A stretch of 29,449 bases of DNA, taken from positions 1 through 29,449 of IMG/VR virus record IMGVR_UViG_3300042691_022814; one strand, given 5' to 3'. How positions within the stretch are numbered: the stretch's first letter is position 1; each line of letters begins with the position of its first letter. Positions 1 to 8,120 of the stretch are shown piece by piece. The notes under the pieces are model-generated. The model was not told the DNA's origin and made no database searches. It was given only the letters and a program-made list of their open reading frames with translations. The position numbers and the translations under genes are program-made. Source of the DNA: a virus.

Positions 1-166
1 GACCACAGACAAAACCAAAAACGAAAGTAATCAGCGGAGAACCGAAGGCCGTATCTTGCAAAAACCGACTGATTGACTGATCAACACCATTGGTAGCAAC
101 AATCACCAAGTCATAGATTCCAAGAATGATCACGCATGTGGTGACAATGAGTGCAGTGCGTGTCAC
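1..166 (-). CDS. Partial small membrane protein, holin-like (3' end outside window)
   Basis: Reading from a GTG at 164-166, about 55 codons are open and run off the left edge of the window. The start shares GTGA with the stop of the upstream gene and has a strong Shine-Dalgarno (GGAGGA) just before it. The product begins MTRTALIVTTCVIILGIYD, a hydrophobic segment, and has a second hydrophobic stretch (PLITFVFGFVCG) near the edge. Two closely spaced membrane helices in a small phage protein at the end of a structural operon suggest a holin or similar membrane protein. That role is inferred from size, topology and position; the C-terminus is not visible. Confidence 0.6.
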   Translation of the reverse strand, partial: MTRTALIVTTCVIILGIYDLVIVATNGVDQSISRFLQDTAFGSPLITFVFGFVCG

Positions 167-456
167 TCTCCTCCTCCAAGTCTGCCTTCCAATCGACCAA
201 GCTGAGTACTGATGTGTGTAATGCGTTCACTCTGCTCATTCAATCTGCCGTGAAGCAGTTTTCGATCCTCTTCGCATTCCTCTGCTCGTTCCAGAGTCTG
301 CTGGTGAGCATCACACAACGCCTTGATGTTTCGATTGTGTGACATTCTCAGTGCCGTCCACATGGCAGTCCCCGCAGCTACGCCAGCAGCCCCAACTCCA
401 GAAACTACCTTCATAGTGTCAGAATCCGCCATCGCGAACAGAATGAAGTCGATCAT
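163..456 (-). CDS. Small membrane-anchored coiled-coil protein
   Basis: 97 residues. The N-terminal part (about residues 14-35, VVSGVGAAGVAAGTAMWTAL) is hydrophobic enough to be one membrane segment. The rest is charged and helical (HQQTLERAEECEEDRKLL and on), ending in Gly and Glu. ATG at 454-456 is preceded by AAAGGG at good spacing. The gene overlaps the next membrane gene by GTGA, so the two are probably co-translated. A short TM plus coiled coil beside a holin-like gene resembles lysis accessory proteins (inner-membrane spanin or antiholin type), but no family motif is seen. No lysin is recognised in the window. Confidence 0.65.
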   Translation of the reverse strand: MIDFILFAMADSDTMKVVSGVGAAGVAAGTAMWTALRMSHNRNIKALCDAHQQTLERAEECEEDRKLLHGRLNEQSERITHISTQLGRLEGRLGGGE

Positions 457-473
457 GGTGAGAACCCTTTCCG

Positions 474-884
474 TTACGCCTTTGCGACCCCTGACGGCAG
501 TGGCCGAAAATCAATCTGCGTTGTGCTGACACCAAAACCAATGAAGGTGGCGAAATCACCAGTCGACAGGTCAGACTCAAGGCAGATCGCCCCTGCTGTC
601 GTGGAAACGTAGTATGCCGCTCCAACAGCAACCGTAGCCCCGACTGTATACTGACCAGTGGTCAAATACACAACAGGCTGACCAGCAGCCGCTGCGGTCA
701 ATGCCACTCCCGACACAAACGAACTGGCAGACGCATCAGCATCAGCGAGTTTCATTTTATTGCTGTCGGTGGTGTCCACGTAAAGCAATTGGCCCTGAGT
801 GATTGCAGCTCCGGCAATTCCAGCGGTTTGCCCTGCTGACGCACTCTTCAATACACTCGCAGCCGTGATAGTAAGGTCAGCCAT
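474..884 (-). CDS. Putative virion decoration/cement-like protein (second copy type)
   Basis: 136 residues, rich in Ala, Gly, Thr and Ser, with almost no charged clusters and alternating beta pattern (GVALTAAAAGQPVVYLTTG, then VAVGAAYYVSTTAGAICL). This composition and length match small capsid decoration or tail-surface proteins such as the DUF2190-type cement proteins, in which an uptake of V/G/A repeats forms a beta-barrel. The start ATG at 882-884 follows AAAGGAATCAA, the same strong ribosome-binding motif used by the capsid genes, suggesting high expression. It sits far from the capsid block, so a tail or fibre role is equally possible. Confidence 0.65.
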   Translation of the reverse strand: MADLTITAASVLKSASAGQTAGIAGAAITQGQLLYVDTTDSNKMKLADADASASSFVSGVALTAAAAGQPVVYLTTGQYTVGATVAVGAAYYVSTTAGAICLESDLSTGDFATFIGFGVSTTQIDFRPLPSGVAKA

Positions 885-894
885 TTGATTCCTT

Positions 895-1197
895 TCAGAA
901 CGGCTTGATAACGCACTTGAGAGAGGGAGTCGTCGAACCAGTTACCACGATACGATAACTGCCATTTGGACACTGCCGCATTGCAAATGGTGCTGCACTG
1001 GTCAGCGTGGCGATGGTAATCCAACTGTTCGTTGTGTCGGCATCATCTACCAAGTATTGAACGGCAATAGATGCCCCGCCCCACGTTGAGCCATATGCCG
1101 ATACAACCGCATAATCATGGCCACCACGGGATTTAAGCCATTCAACCGGCGTTGATCCAGCCGTGTTTCCAGTGATTGCTGCACTGAGCGTTAGCAT
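895..1197 (-). CDS. Small beta-rich virion-type protein
   Basis: 100 residues with a beta-sandwich-like pattern: SIAVQYLVDDADTTNSWITI, then YRIVVTGSTTPSLKCVIKPF at the C-terminus. No catalytic motif or membrane segment is seen. Strong start signal (AAAGGAATGAACA before ATG 1195-1197), again the virion-type RBS. It lies directly upstream of the decoration-like gene in the same operon. A structural role (tail or head surface) is inferred from composition, RBS strength and context; no family is recognised. Confidence 0.6.
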   Translation of the reverse strand: MLTLSAAITGNTAGSTPVEWLKSRGGHDYAVVSAYGSTWGGASIAVQYLVDDADTTNSWITIATLTSAAPFAMRQCPNGSYRIVVTGSTTPSLKCVIKPF

Positions 1198-1232
1198 TGT
1201 TCATTCCTTTGAACATTGTTGGTTGCAACATT

Positions 1233-2705
1233 CTACAACCAGCGATCCAGTGATGTCCAGAAAGCACCAGTAGAATGGGTAGTTGATCGCCTATATTTTT
1301 CCCGATGGACCTGAAAATACCGATCTACCAGCAACCCCAAGGATTTCCGGCTGAATGGCATTTTATTGCCGAAATCGTCTTCTCCCGGATCATAGAAATA
1401 TGGCTCGTCAGAAGACGCAATGTCTGTCATTTGCTTGTTGTACGCCTGCTCCGCAATACCACGGAGCCAGTTCTTATCATGCATCCCCGGTTTTGGGGTC
1501 TGGTCCTCACGCAGCATCGACCATGCTTTATCAGCCCATAAATGTTCGTCAGGGCCGAGATGTTCCTGTAGCAGTGCGGTGTCCAAAGATCCGTACAGTC
1601 CGTCCGCATTTTTCAGACTGTTGTGATCCAGCCCTTTATTCTCCATGTCTCGAAGCGTTCCGGAATGCACTCCCCATGCTTTCCGAATCTGCGTCTTCAC
1701 CTGCTCACGACGGTTCCATTCATCTTGCTCCCACTGCTGCATAGACTCAGCATGTGCTCGCAATTCTGCTGGATCCATTTCGTATTCAGCAGCAATCTCG
1801 TCGATGTTGCGGTCAGGGTTTTCTTCGACGTCTTTCGTCCACTTCCGATTCTGCCGAACCAGTGACTCGCGGTCTTTCTTCGCCTGATCAAATGCGTCGA
1901 AGTTACCATCAAACTTTGTTGCGACATCAGACCTCTTAAGCGGCTTGCCTGCTGCTTCCGGCTGTTCAGGAACTGACTGTTCCAGTTCTTCAGGATCGAA
2001 CGTGTCGTCTAGTTCTCGATCATGTCCGTTGTCTGAAACATCGACAGGTCCGTCAATCGCTGGTGGAGTGTCACTCTGTCCGGCTTCTGGAACCGATCCC
2101 ACATCACTTTCGCCAGCCGAATCTCTGCCGGGTTCTGAGCTTGTGCTGTCACTATCTTCGACAGCACCGACACTCTCTGGCGTCGATACTCTATCATCCG
2201 CATTTCCGTGTTCATTATTTCCAGATAACTCTGTCGCATTTGGCGTTGTCTTTCCGTGCCACTTTTCCGCTACCGCTGAAGTCAGATGATCCTGCTGACG
2301 CCGTCTCTGAATGGCCTGCTGAATATCGCTATCCGAAAGTGCTGCTGGTTGCGGGGCAGGCTTTACCGAGGATTCTGTTTGGGGCAGCGGTGAAGACTGC
2401 TGTGCATTCGGTTTTGGAGCAAACTGACCAGCATGTTTCTGGCCTGCATTGACTGTTTCTCGTGGATGCAACTGCTCGAATGGCTGACTGGAAATTGAGG
2501 GTGAATCCGCCTGTTTCGCCTGTGCCTCATCCGTGTCGCCTGACAGAGCATGTGCAGCCAACGCAGCAAGAAGAACTCGCAGGATATTCCCGCCGATTCC
2601 GTACCGGTCAGGATCTACAGACGAGTCAACAGTTGTGTATCGCTCGATTTCAGACTTTGCAATCTGATAGCACGACTCGTCGAAATACTCTTCATAGTGC
2701 GACAT
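1233..2705 (-). CDS. Large virion-type protein of unknown function, mostly disordered
   Basis: 490 residues from ATG 2703-2705, which overlaps the portal stop as TGATG and has GGAGA about 10 nt upstream; an in-frame ATG 24 nt earlier lies inside the portal gene and is less likely. Residues about 35-55 contain a Gly/Leu/Ala hydrophobic stretch (NILRVLLAALAAHAL). Residues about 55-250 are Pro, Gln, Ser, Glu and Asp rich and look disordered, including a KHAGQFAP motif reminiscent of portal-adjacent phage proteins. The C-terminal 230 residues are charged and helical (EEIAAEYEMDPAEL-like), with many Trp. Position right after the portal suggests a head or head-tail joining role, but this is inference. 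Confidence 0.65.
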   Translation of the reverse strand: MSHYEEYFDESCYQIAKSEIERYTTVDSSVDPDRYGIGGNILRVLLAALAAHALSGDTDEAQAKQADSPSISSQPFEQLHPRETVNAGQKHAGQFAPKPNAQQSSPLPQTESSVKPAPQPAALSDSDIQQAIQRRRQQDHLTSAVAEKWHGKTTPNATELSGNNEHGNADDRVSTPESVGAVEDSDSTSSEPGRDSAGESDVGSVPEAGQSDTPPAIDGPVDVSDNGHDRELDDTFDPEELEQSVPEQPEAAGKPLKRSDVATKFDGNFDAFDQAKKDRESLVRQNRKWTKDVEENPDRNIDEIAAEYEMDPAELRAHAESMQQWEQDEWNRREQVKTQIRKAWGVHSGTLRDMENKGLDHNSLKNADGLYGSLDTALLQEHLGPDEHLWADKAWSMLREDQTPKPGMHDKNWLRGIAEQAYNKQMTDIASSDEPYFYDPGEDDFGNKMPFSRKSLGLLVDRYFQVHREKYRRSTTHSTGAFWTSLDRWL

Positions 2706-5700
2706 CAGCAGCATTCTCCATTCAGCCACTGCTTAAACTGGCCAATCGGCATGGCTTTGATCTCGCCACACTTCCAGCCAGACGGGTAATGCGACAGATA
2801 TAGAGACTTCGCCTGCTTCTCATTGGTGCAGCCGAGAATGACCTTCTCTTCGTCAAACTGCCCAGTCTTCTGGTCAATTTGTGACACAACAAAAACTAGA
2901 TCGGATTCTGGAGTTTTCCCCATGAATGCGTCGAGCTGATCACCGTCGCTGCCTGTCGTCCCGCTAATGTACCCGTAGTGGGCCGACATGGTGTTTTTCC
3001 ATACCTTGCCATCATCGGACACACCGCGACGTGTTGAGCCGACAGGGTTTTCAATCACAAACCGCATTCCATTCCACCGGAAACTACCCTTGCGATAGTT
3101 TCCGGCCTGAACCTGCTCGTCACTCGGTTCTGGATGAGTCTTGTCTGCCGCTTCCCGAATTACTCGATTCAACCGACGCTCATACCGTTCCTTCTGCTCA
3201 TACTGCAGCACAGCAACGGAATACTGAGTGACAAGCCAGCGAACTGCTTCATATCGATCCTTGCCGATATCTGCAGTGGGAGCCTCATAGATGATCCGAT
3301 CCTGCAGAGATTGCAGAATACGATCAACGACGTGCTTTGCTGCCTGAGCAGAGTTATAGCCATGTTTCTGGGCAAAGTGGGCCTGATTCATTCCTTCAGA
3401 TTTTTGAATCCCCGTGAACCAGTCCATGAATAGTGCTTTTTCACGCTCTGTGTCAGCAGGATTCTTCGCCTGATGAGAATCGAGAGCATCACGAACCAGA
3501 TTCAGTTTCTCGTTGTGCTCACTGCGATCATTGCCGCCAGCCATGTTCTGAAGAGGATCATTGCCGTCTTCATCTGAAGAGACGTTCTGTGTGATGCGTC
3601 GATCTTTAGTCAGCCTACTGCTGTTCTTCAATACCCGCTTCATTCCAATCATGGCAAATGGGCGGAATGGTGTTCCCTTAGACTCATCCCACTGCTCCGC
3701 AGCCTCCATTAAAGCCAATTGAGCGGCTGATTCCGCCTCGTCACGGTCTCTGCCAATCCATTTCGCCATTGAACGCACAGCGAGCTTCACCAGATCGTAG
3801 TTGTCACTTACCAACTGATCACGCTTCGCATTGTTGACGGGAGGCTTCTGTTCTGGTGCGGTAGGTTGCGGAACCTGTTTCGAATTGTCGGCAGTTACAA
3901 GCCTCTGTGTGCTGTTTGTAACATCAGCCATCGGAGATTGTGGCTGATTGAAAAGATTCGCGAACGACTGTCTATCCGACTCGTCGTTAATCCATGCAGA
4001 CACCACATTGACATAGAAGTTTGGGTCATCCGGATCACGCAACAGCTCAGTGTTTCTTCGTTCCTCAGGCAATAGCATCGGACGATCGAATCGATGCAAA
4101 GCCAGTTTGCCATCTGCTGCCAATTGCCAGAGAACTCGATCCGCGTCCTCTTGAGACATCTTTCCTGACAGGTTCTTCCGAATGTCCGATATCTGAGCCA
4201 TGCCGCCATTGATGATATCCGGAGCAGCCTGCTTAATGGCACTCAGGACAGTCTGCGTGGGCGTGTTCCCATTCTGAGAACCATGCTCAGGCGGTGATTG
4301 CTGTGGCTCATTGGAAGGCTGCTCAACACTCAACTGCGGCATTTCAGGTTTTGGTGCTGCCGCTACAGGAGCAGGAGGAGCAGTCGTGCCGACCGGCTTC
4401 ATCTTGCTTGGATCACCACCGACCATACGGCGTTTCGGAGCTACAGGCGGTTCTGGTGGTGCGGGGGCAGGTTCAGGCTGCGATGGCTGCTCACTTTGCG
4501 CTGGATCCAGCGCAAAGTTCGGTTTCGGTTCTTCTTTTGATTTTGACACTGCCTCATGCAGATGCTGCCCGTTGAACTTCCCGCCCATACCAGCCTTGAT
4601 TCTGCCGTCACCAGAAATCAACACCGGCTGACCTTCACTGTCAGGGCCGTTCGGATGCACTGTGATCCAGTGTTCCTGCTTGTACAGTTTCTGCTGCGTC
4701 TTCCTGCCGTCGTCAAACAGTTTTCGCTCAGGTCCGTACAGATCCTTGTCACCATCAACAGCGTACTGCTCGCCGGAAAGACCACTCAGCAGAGACGACA
4801 GATCTGGTTTCTCTTCGTCTTCCTGTGGCGGACCACCGGCAGGAGCCTGACCAGCTATCATGCCCGGCATCATTGACTGCTGCTGCGTCTGAATCGACAG
4901 AACCTTCTCACCAGCACGAGGAGATGCAATTCCCAGCGACTTAAACACTTCAGACTCAGGAATTCCGCAACCCATCTGGTAGGCAGCGTTCAGCGAGTCA
5001 AGGCGTTCCTGAACCTTGTCATCCTTCGTCTTGAGCTTGAACTGCATGTGCCAGCCCAGCGTCTCAGGGAAGTTAATTCGCTGCAGGTATCGCACAAGCT
5101 GACGAGTGATGGTATCTTCGAGATTATTCGCGTCGAACTGAACGATCTGACTCAGTGTGTCCATGTGAGCATCAGCAACACCAGACCCAAGCCCGGTAGC
5201 GTGCGATTCTGTGCTCAGTTCCTGACCGAGAATATATCGCTTCAGCCGTCCGCCGAAGTATCGCTCTACGATGCTCTGGATGATATCCAGCCCCATCGCT
5301 CCCGGCTCAATGACCTGAAAGTCGTACATTGGAGCATCTTCCCCGAGCGGTTTCGGGAAAAACACCATGTTTCGACCATTGGCCATCTTCTCAGAAGCAG
5401 CCTTCTGAACAGCAGCGAGAGCCTTGTCGTCACCAGATGGATATGTCCAGACTTCAATGCCACCGGCAGACCGCTCCAGATACTGCATCAGGAACGCGAA
5501 CGCCTGCTGCTTCAGATACCATTCCCAGTAGATACGGGAGCGAATACCGATGCCGTGAATCGAGCCAGCAAAATGAGCGTAATGAAAATCAGCGTCTTCG
5601 ATGTAGTGCTTATGAACGATGAATGTGTCGCGTTCCCATGGCTTCAGGAACACGGCCATCGCGTCACCAATCGGCTCCAGATTGTAGTGACCACCAATCC

Positions 5701-6400
5701 GAGACTCCTGATTGCCATGCATTGACGAGACTTTCAGTCCCATCTGGTGAGCATAGACGTTCGGATCGTCTTTCCCAACTTCTCGGAACCCGTCGTCATA
5801 CCGGAACACAATCTTGTCACCATTGACCGGCATCCAGCCATTATGGTCAAGGTGATCGCCACCAGTCGGAATCAGCCTCTGACGTCCGTTGATGTTGACG
5901 TATCCGTACTTGTGCTGAATTCCGGATCTGCCTGTCCAAATTGCATCCATCAGCCAGTGCTTGTATTGCGTGAACTGACTGATGCGGCTGATCATGCGTG
6001 TCAGCTCGTTGGCCAGACTGACCTGATAGACGTTCTTTTCGTCCTCAGGTTTGATTTCCCACTGCAGCAACGCAGTGAGACGTTGGCGATTCTCGATACA
6101 TTCAAGAATGCCAATATCTTTCCGCATCAAGTGGGCGTTCTCGATACTGTCGCGGATCGCCTCATCGGGGCTGATATACGCTCGGCTGTACGTTCCCACG
6201 AGAGACTGAAACGTCAGCAGGTGCGGAACCGCGTCCTGCCCGTAATTGGGCGGCATTCCGGGAGCCTTGGACGATGGATCTGTACGCGACTCCATCCACT
6301 CACGCACGAACTTTGACGCATTCTCTGCGTTTCGTGACTGAGGATTCAATTGGATCGCGAAAGCGTCAGCCGATAGCGTCCCTGCCATGTACCGACCCAT
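2705..6400 (-). CDS. Portal protein (Mu gp29/DUF935-like) fused to sigma-like and pyrophosphatase-like domains
   Basis: 1231 residues, roughly twice a normal portal. Residues 1 to about 500 fit the DUF935/Mu gp29 portal pattern: HGIGIRSRIYWEWYLKQQ, RYILGQELSTES, IVQFDANNLEDTITRQLVRY and a C-terminal GIPESEVFKSLGI-type end. Residues about 544-615 carry a phage motif around HWITVHPNG and GKFNGQHLHE. About 616-715 is a Pro-rich linker containing a 26-bp palindrome. About 715-805 looks like a winged helix (DRVLWQLAADGKLALH). About 858-1035 resembles sigma-70 regions 2 and 4. About 1100-1231 resembles the inorganic-pyrophosphatase domain of phage polyvalent proteins (DGDQLDAFMGKTPESD, EEKVILGCTNEKQA). 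The portal forms the head vertex ring; the fused domains could be injected. An in-frame ATG at 6386-6388 is an alternative start. Confidence 0.82.
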   Translation of the reverse strand: MGRYMAGTLSADAFAIQLNPQSRNAENASKFVREWMESRTDPSSKAPGMPPNYGQDAVPHLLTFQSLVGTYSRAYISPDEAIRDSIENAHLMRKDIGILECIENRQRLTALLQWEIKPEDEKNVYQVSLANELTRMISRISQFTQYKHWLMDAIWTGRSGIQHKYGYVNINGRQRLIPTGGDHLDHNGWMPVNGDKIVFRYDDGFREVGKDDPNVYAHQMGLKVSSMHGNQESRIGGHYNLEPIGDAMAVFLKPWERDTFIVHKHYIEDADFHYAHFAGSIHGIGIRSRIYWEWYLKQQAFAFLMQYLERSAGGIEVWTYPSGDDKALAAVQKAASEKMANGRNMVFFPKPLGEDAPMYDFQVIEPGAMGLDIIQSIVERYFGGRLKRYILGQELSTESHATGLGSGVADAHMDTLSQIVQFDANNLEDTITRQLVRYLQRINFPETLGWHMQFKLKTKDDKVQERLDSLNAAYQMGCGIPESEVFKSLGIASPRAGEKVLSIQTQQQSMMPGMIAGQAPAGGPPQEDEEKPDLSSLLSGLSGEQYAVDGDKDLYGPERKLFDDGRKTQQKLYKQEHWITVHPNGPDSEGQPVLISGDGRIKAGMGGKFNGQHLHEAVSKSKEEPKPNFALDPAQSEQPSQPEPAPAPPEPPVAPKRRMVGGDPSKMKPVGTTAPPAPVAAAPKPEMPQLSVEQPSNEPQQSPPEHGSQNGNTPTQTVLSAIKQAAPDIINGGMAQISDIRKNLSGKMSQEDADRVLWQLAADGKLALHRFDRPMLLPEERRNTELLRDPDDPNFYVNVVSAWINDESDRQSFANLFNQPQSPMADVTNSTQRLVTADNSKQVPQPTAPEQKPPVNNAKRDQLVSDNYDLVKLAVRSMAKWIGRDRDEAESAAQLALMEAAEQWDESKGTPFRPFAMIGMKRVLKNSSRLTKDRRITQNVSSDEDGNDPLQNMAGGNDRSEHNEKLNLVRDALDSHQAKNPADTEREKALFMDWFTGIQKSEGMNQAHFAQKHGYNSAQAAKHVVDRILQSLQDRIIYEAPTADIGKDRYEAVRWLVTQYSVAVLQYEQKERYERRLNRVIREAADKTHPEPSDEQVQAGNYRKGSFRWNGMRFVIENPVGSTRRGVSDDGKVWKNTMSAHYGYISGTTGSDGDQLDAFMGKTPESDLVFVVSQIDQKTGQFDEEKVILGCTNEKQAKSLYLSHYPSGWKCGEIKAMPIGQFKQWLNGECC
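4493..4518. repeat. 26-bp perfect palindrome, copy 1 (core centred on GGATCC)
   Basis: Half-site ACTTTGCGCTGGA is followed immediately by its exact reverse complement, with no spacer. It lies inside the portal fusion gene, in the Pro-rich linker, where it encodes FALDPAQS. It shares its 22-bp core design with the palindromes at 17031-17058 and 20807-20830. Confidence 0.85.
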
Positions 6401-6451
6401 CCTGAGGAAAGAAATTTCTCGGTTATTGTAACGAATACGGAATCGTTTTCA

Positions 6452-6682
6452 TTACAGTTTTACTGGTTTTGCCGTGTTGTGTGGGCATTTTTCGCAAACA
6501 GCAACTGACTCATCCCAAGTCTTTTGCCGCCCCTCTGGCATATTTTCCTTTTGCCTTAACGATTCAGCCTCCGTCATTACGCAATCCATCTTCAGATAGC
6601 GACAAATCCACCGCTGCAACAACATGTTGCTACAGCATGAAGCTCGCCGCTGAGATGCACGATGATCACAAATTCCACTCAT
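6452..6682 (-). CDS. Small Cys-rich protein, possible zinc-binding
   Basis: 76 residues starting with ATG that overlaps the upstream stop by ATGA. Seven cysteines: C5, C16, C17, C27, C34 and a C-terminal pair C63 and C66 (EKCPHNT). The CxxC at the end and scattered Cys/His (CDHR) suggest metal binding, though no named zinc-finger family fits. Between a tail protein gene and the portal gene. Followed by a 51-base AT-rich gap (6401-6451) with no clear promoter or terminator. Function unknown. Confidence 0.6.
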   Translation of the reverse strand: MSGICDHRASQRRASCCSNMLLQRWICRYLKMDCVMTEAESLRQKENMPEGRQKTWDESVAVCEKCPHNTAKPVKL

Positions 6683-8118
6683 TGCAGCGATACCGTGATT
6701 TCATATGGGAACCGGTCGTAATAAACTGAATCTTTGTCTCTGCCAGATCCCGGTGAACCGATGATTTCCATGGTACCAAAAAAACCGCCGCCTTTTCGTC
6801 GGCCCGCAAGACGAAAGACCGTCGCTGTTTTCGGTCTCCAAATACCTCGAACTGGATTTTCCACAGACACAATCCCAGTCACGTCATTCTGGTATACTTG
6901 AACAGGTTCGTAATGATCAGTGTCGACTGGATAGTATCTGGCGTATCCAACGTACCCAGTCGGCGTGTTGTTTGCTGTCGTTCTGTAGATGGCGATGCAG
7001 GGCACCTCCTGCGAATAGACGAACTCCACGATATCACTCGAAGCAGAATGAGTCATCGTGATTGCGCCGTCGTATGGCACGGTGGCTGGTGTCCATCCTG
7101 ATTGGGGTTCCAGTCGCAGAACGCTGGCACCTCCGGGAGCCTGCCGATCAAATTCGAGAACGATCGTTCGATTGGCAGGTATTAAACGATTCGCATTGCC
7201 ACCGGTGAATACCAAACCTCCGACGCTCGGAATACTAAAGACATTTGGGGAAAACGTCTGATTGTACATGCTGCAAATGTGCCAGCCTGCCGCAGTTCCA
7301 CCACCATTCCATGTCGACCCCTCCGGGTCGGTACCATCGAGCTCATATGTGGATCTGCCACCTAATGTAATTTCATGCCAAAGGTCGATTTCGATCACAG
7401 CGTCCGTTAAATCGATACCATCTGGGATCGACACTGTGTCTGGACCCGCTGCAGCCTGATATCGGTTGCTGTTTGTGTAGGTATTGATCCCCATGTTGAC
7501 AGCGAGAGGCCCGGTGATGTCCTCACCGTCGACCATAAATCTCACATGTGTGCAATACCCGAACCATTCCCAAGGTGGAGCACCGACCCCATTGATGAAC
7601 ATGGGCGCACTCGGCGCAGTCATATCACGATAGAACATCATTGTCGACAAATACTGTGGCTGAGTTTCGATGAGCCGCCCTGCGTGTCCCTGTGCTGGTG
7701 GTCCTATGTCTCTCGCCTGTGTCGGTGTCATCGCCCAACTGACCGCGTTATACTGCTGCAGATGCCGATAGAGAAACGGCCTATATGGCGGAAACCCCGT
7801 GGAGACTGGAGGGTCTGTCGCAATTCCAAGAGTGATTCTGTACGGTTTCAATTTGTATGTTAGCCAGCGTTTGTAAGTCTCTGTCAAAGGTGTTCCGGTC
7901 GTGTAGTGATATCCGGCAGCAACGTCAGCATCAGTCACAATGATAGCGTGACTGGTCACTCCGTATGGGTCATACGTCGCCGGTGCCCATTCGCGAGTGT
8001 ATCCGAGCGAGTCCAGTGTTGTGTCGGAGTTGAGCGGCGCACCAGTCCGAATTCCACGCCCAAACAAAGCTGGAAGCACATCAAGGCTGTCACACAAGCA
8101 GCATTTACCGTTCTGCAT
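6679..8118 (-). CDS. Large tail/baseplate-like virion protein
   Basis: 479 residues, soluble, aromatic- and Gly-rich with beta-sheet character (VIEIDLWHEITLGGRSTYEL, IVLEFDRQAPGGASVLRLEP). Starts with Cys-rich MQNGKCCLCDSLDVLP, a possible metal site. No transmembrane segment, coiled coil or catalytic motif is seen. Its position after the tape measure and distal tail genes, and its size, suggest a tail-tip or adsorption-apparatus component. A T7 run lies near the end of the gene but its minus-one frame gives only about 25 codons. No family is recognised by eye. Confidence 0.68.
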   Translation of the reverse strand: MQNGKCCLCDSLDVLPALFGRGIRTGAPLNSDTTLDSLGYTREWAPATYDPYGVTSHAIIVTDADVAAGYHYTTGTPLTETYKRWLTYKLKPYRITLGIATDPPVSTGFPPYRPFLYRHLQQYNAVSWAMTPTQARDIGPPAQGHAGRLIETQPQYLSTMMFYRDMTAPSAPMFINGVGAPPWEWFGYCTHVRFMVDGEDITGPLAVNMGINTYTNSNRYQAAAGPDTVSIPDGIDLTDAVIEIDLWHEITLGGRSTYELDGTDPEGSTWNGGGTAAGWHICSMYNQTFSPNVFSIPSVGGLVFTGGNANRLIPANRTIVLEFDRQAPGGASVLRLEPQSGWTPATVPYDGAITMTHSASSDIVEFVYSQEVPCIAIYRTTANNTPTGYVGYARYYPVDTDHYEPVQVYQNDVTGIVSVENPVRGIWRPKTATVFRLAGRRKGGGFFGTMEIIGSPGSGRDKDSVYYDRFPYEITVSLQ

Positions 8119-8120
8119 GG

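Noticed and set aside
5048-5725. Long plus-strand open frames opposite the portal gene (also 5747-6316)
   Set aside because: They are antisense shadows: no RBS, no recognisable motif, and the minus-strand portal is strongly coding in the same stretch.
6679-6830. T7 run (T TTT TTT) in the last part of the tail protein gene as a second frameshift site
   Set aside because: The minus-one frame is open for only about 25 codons and does not bridge a gap; nothing suggests use.
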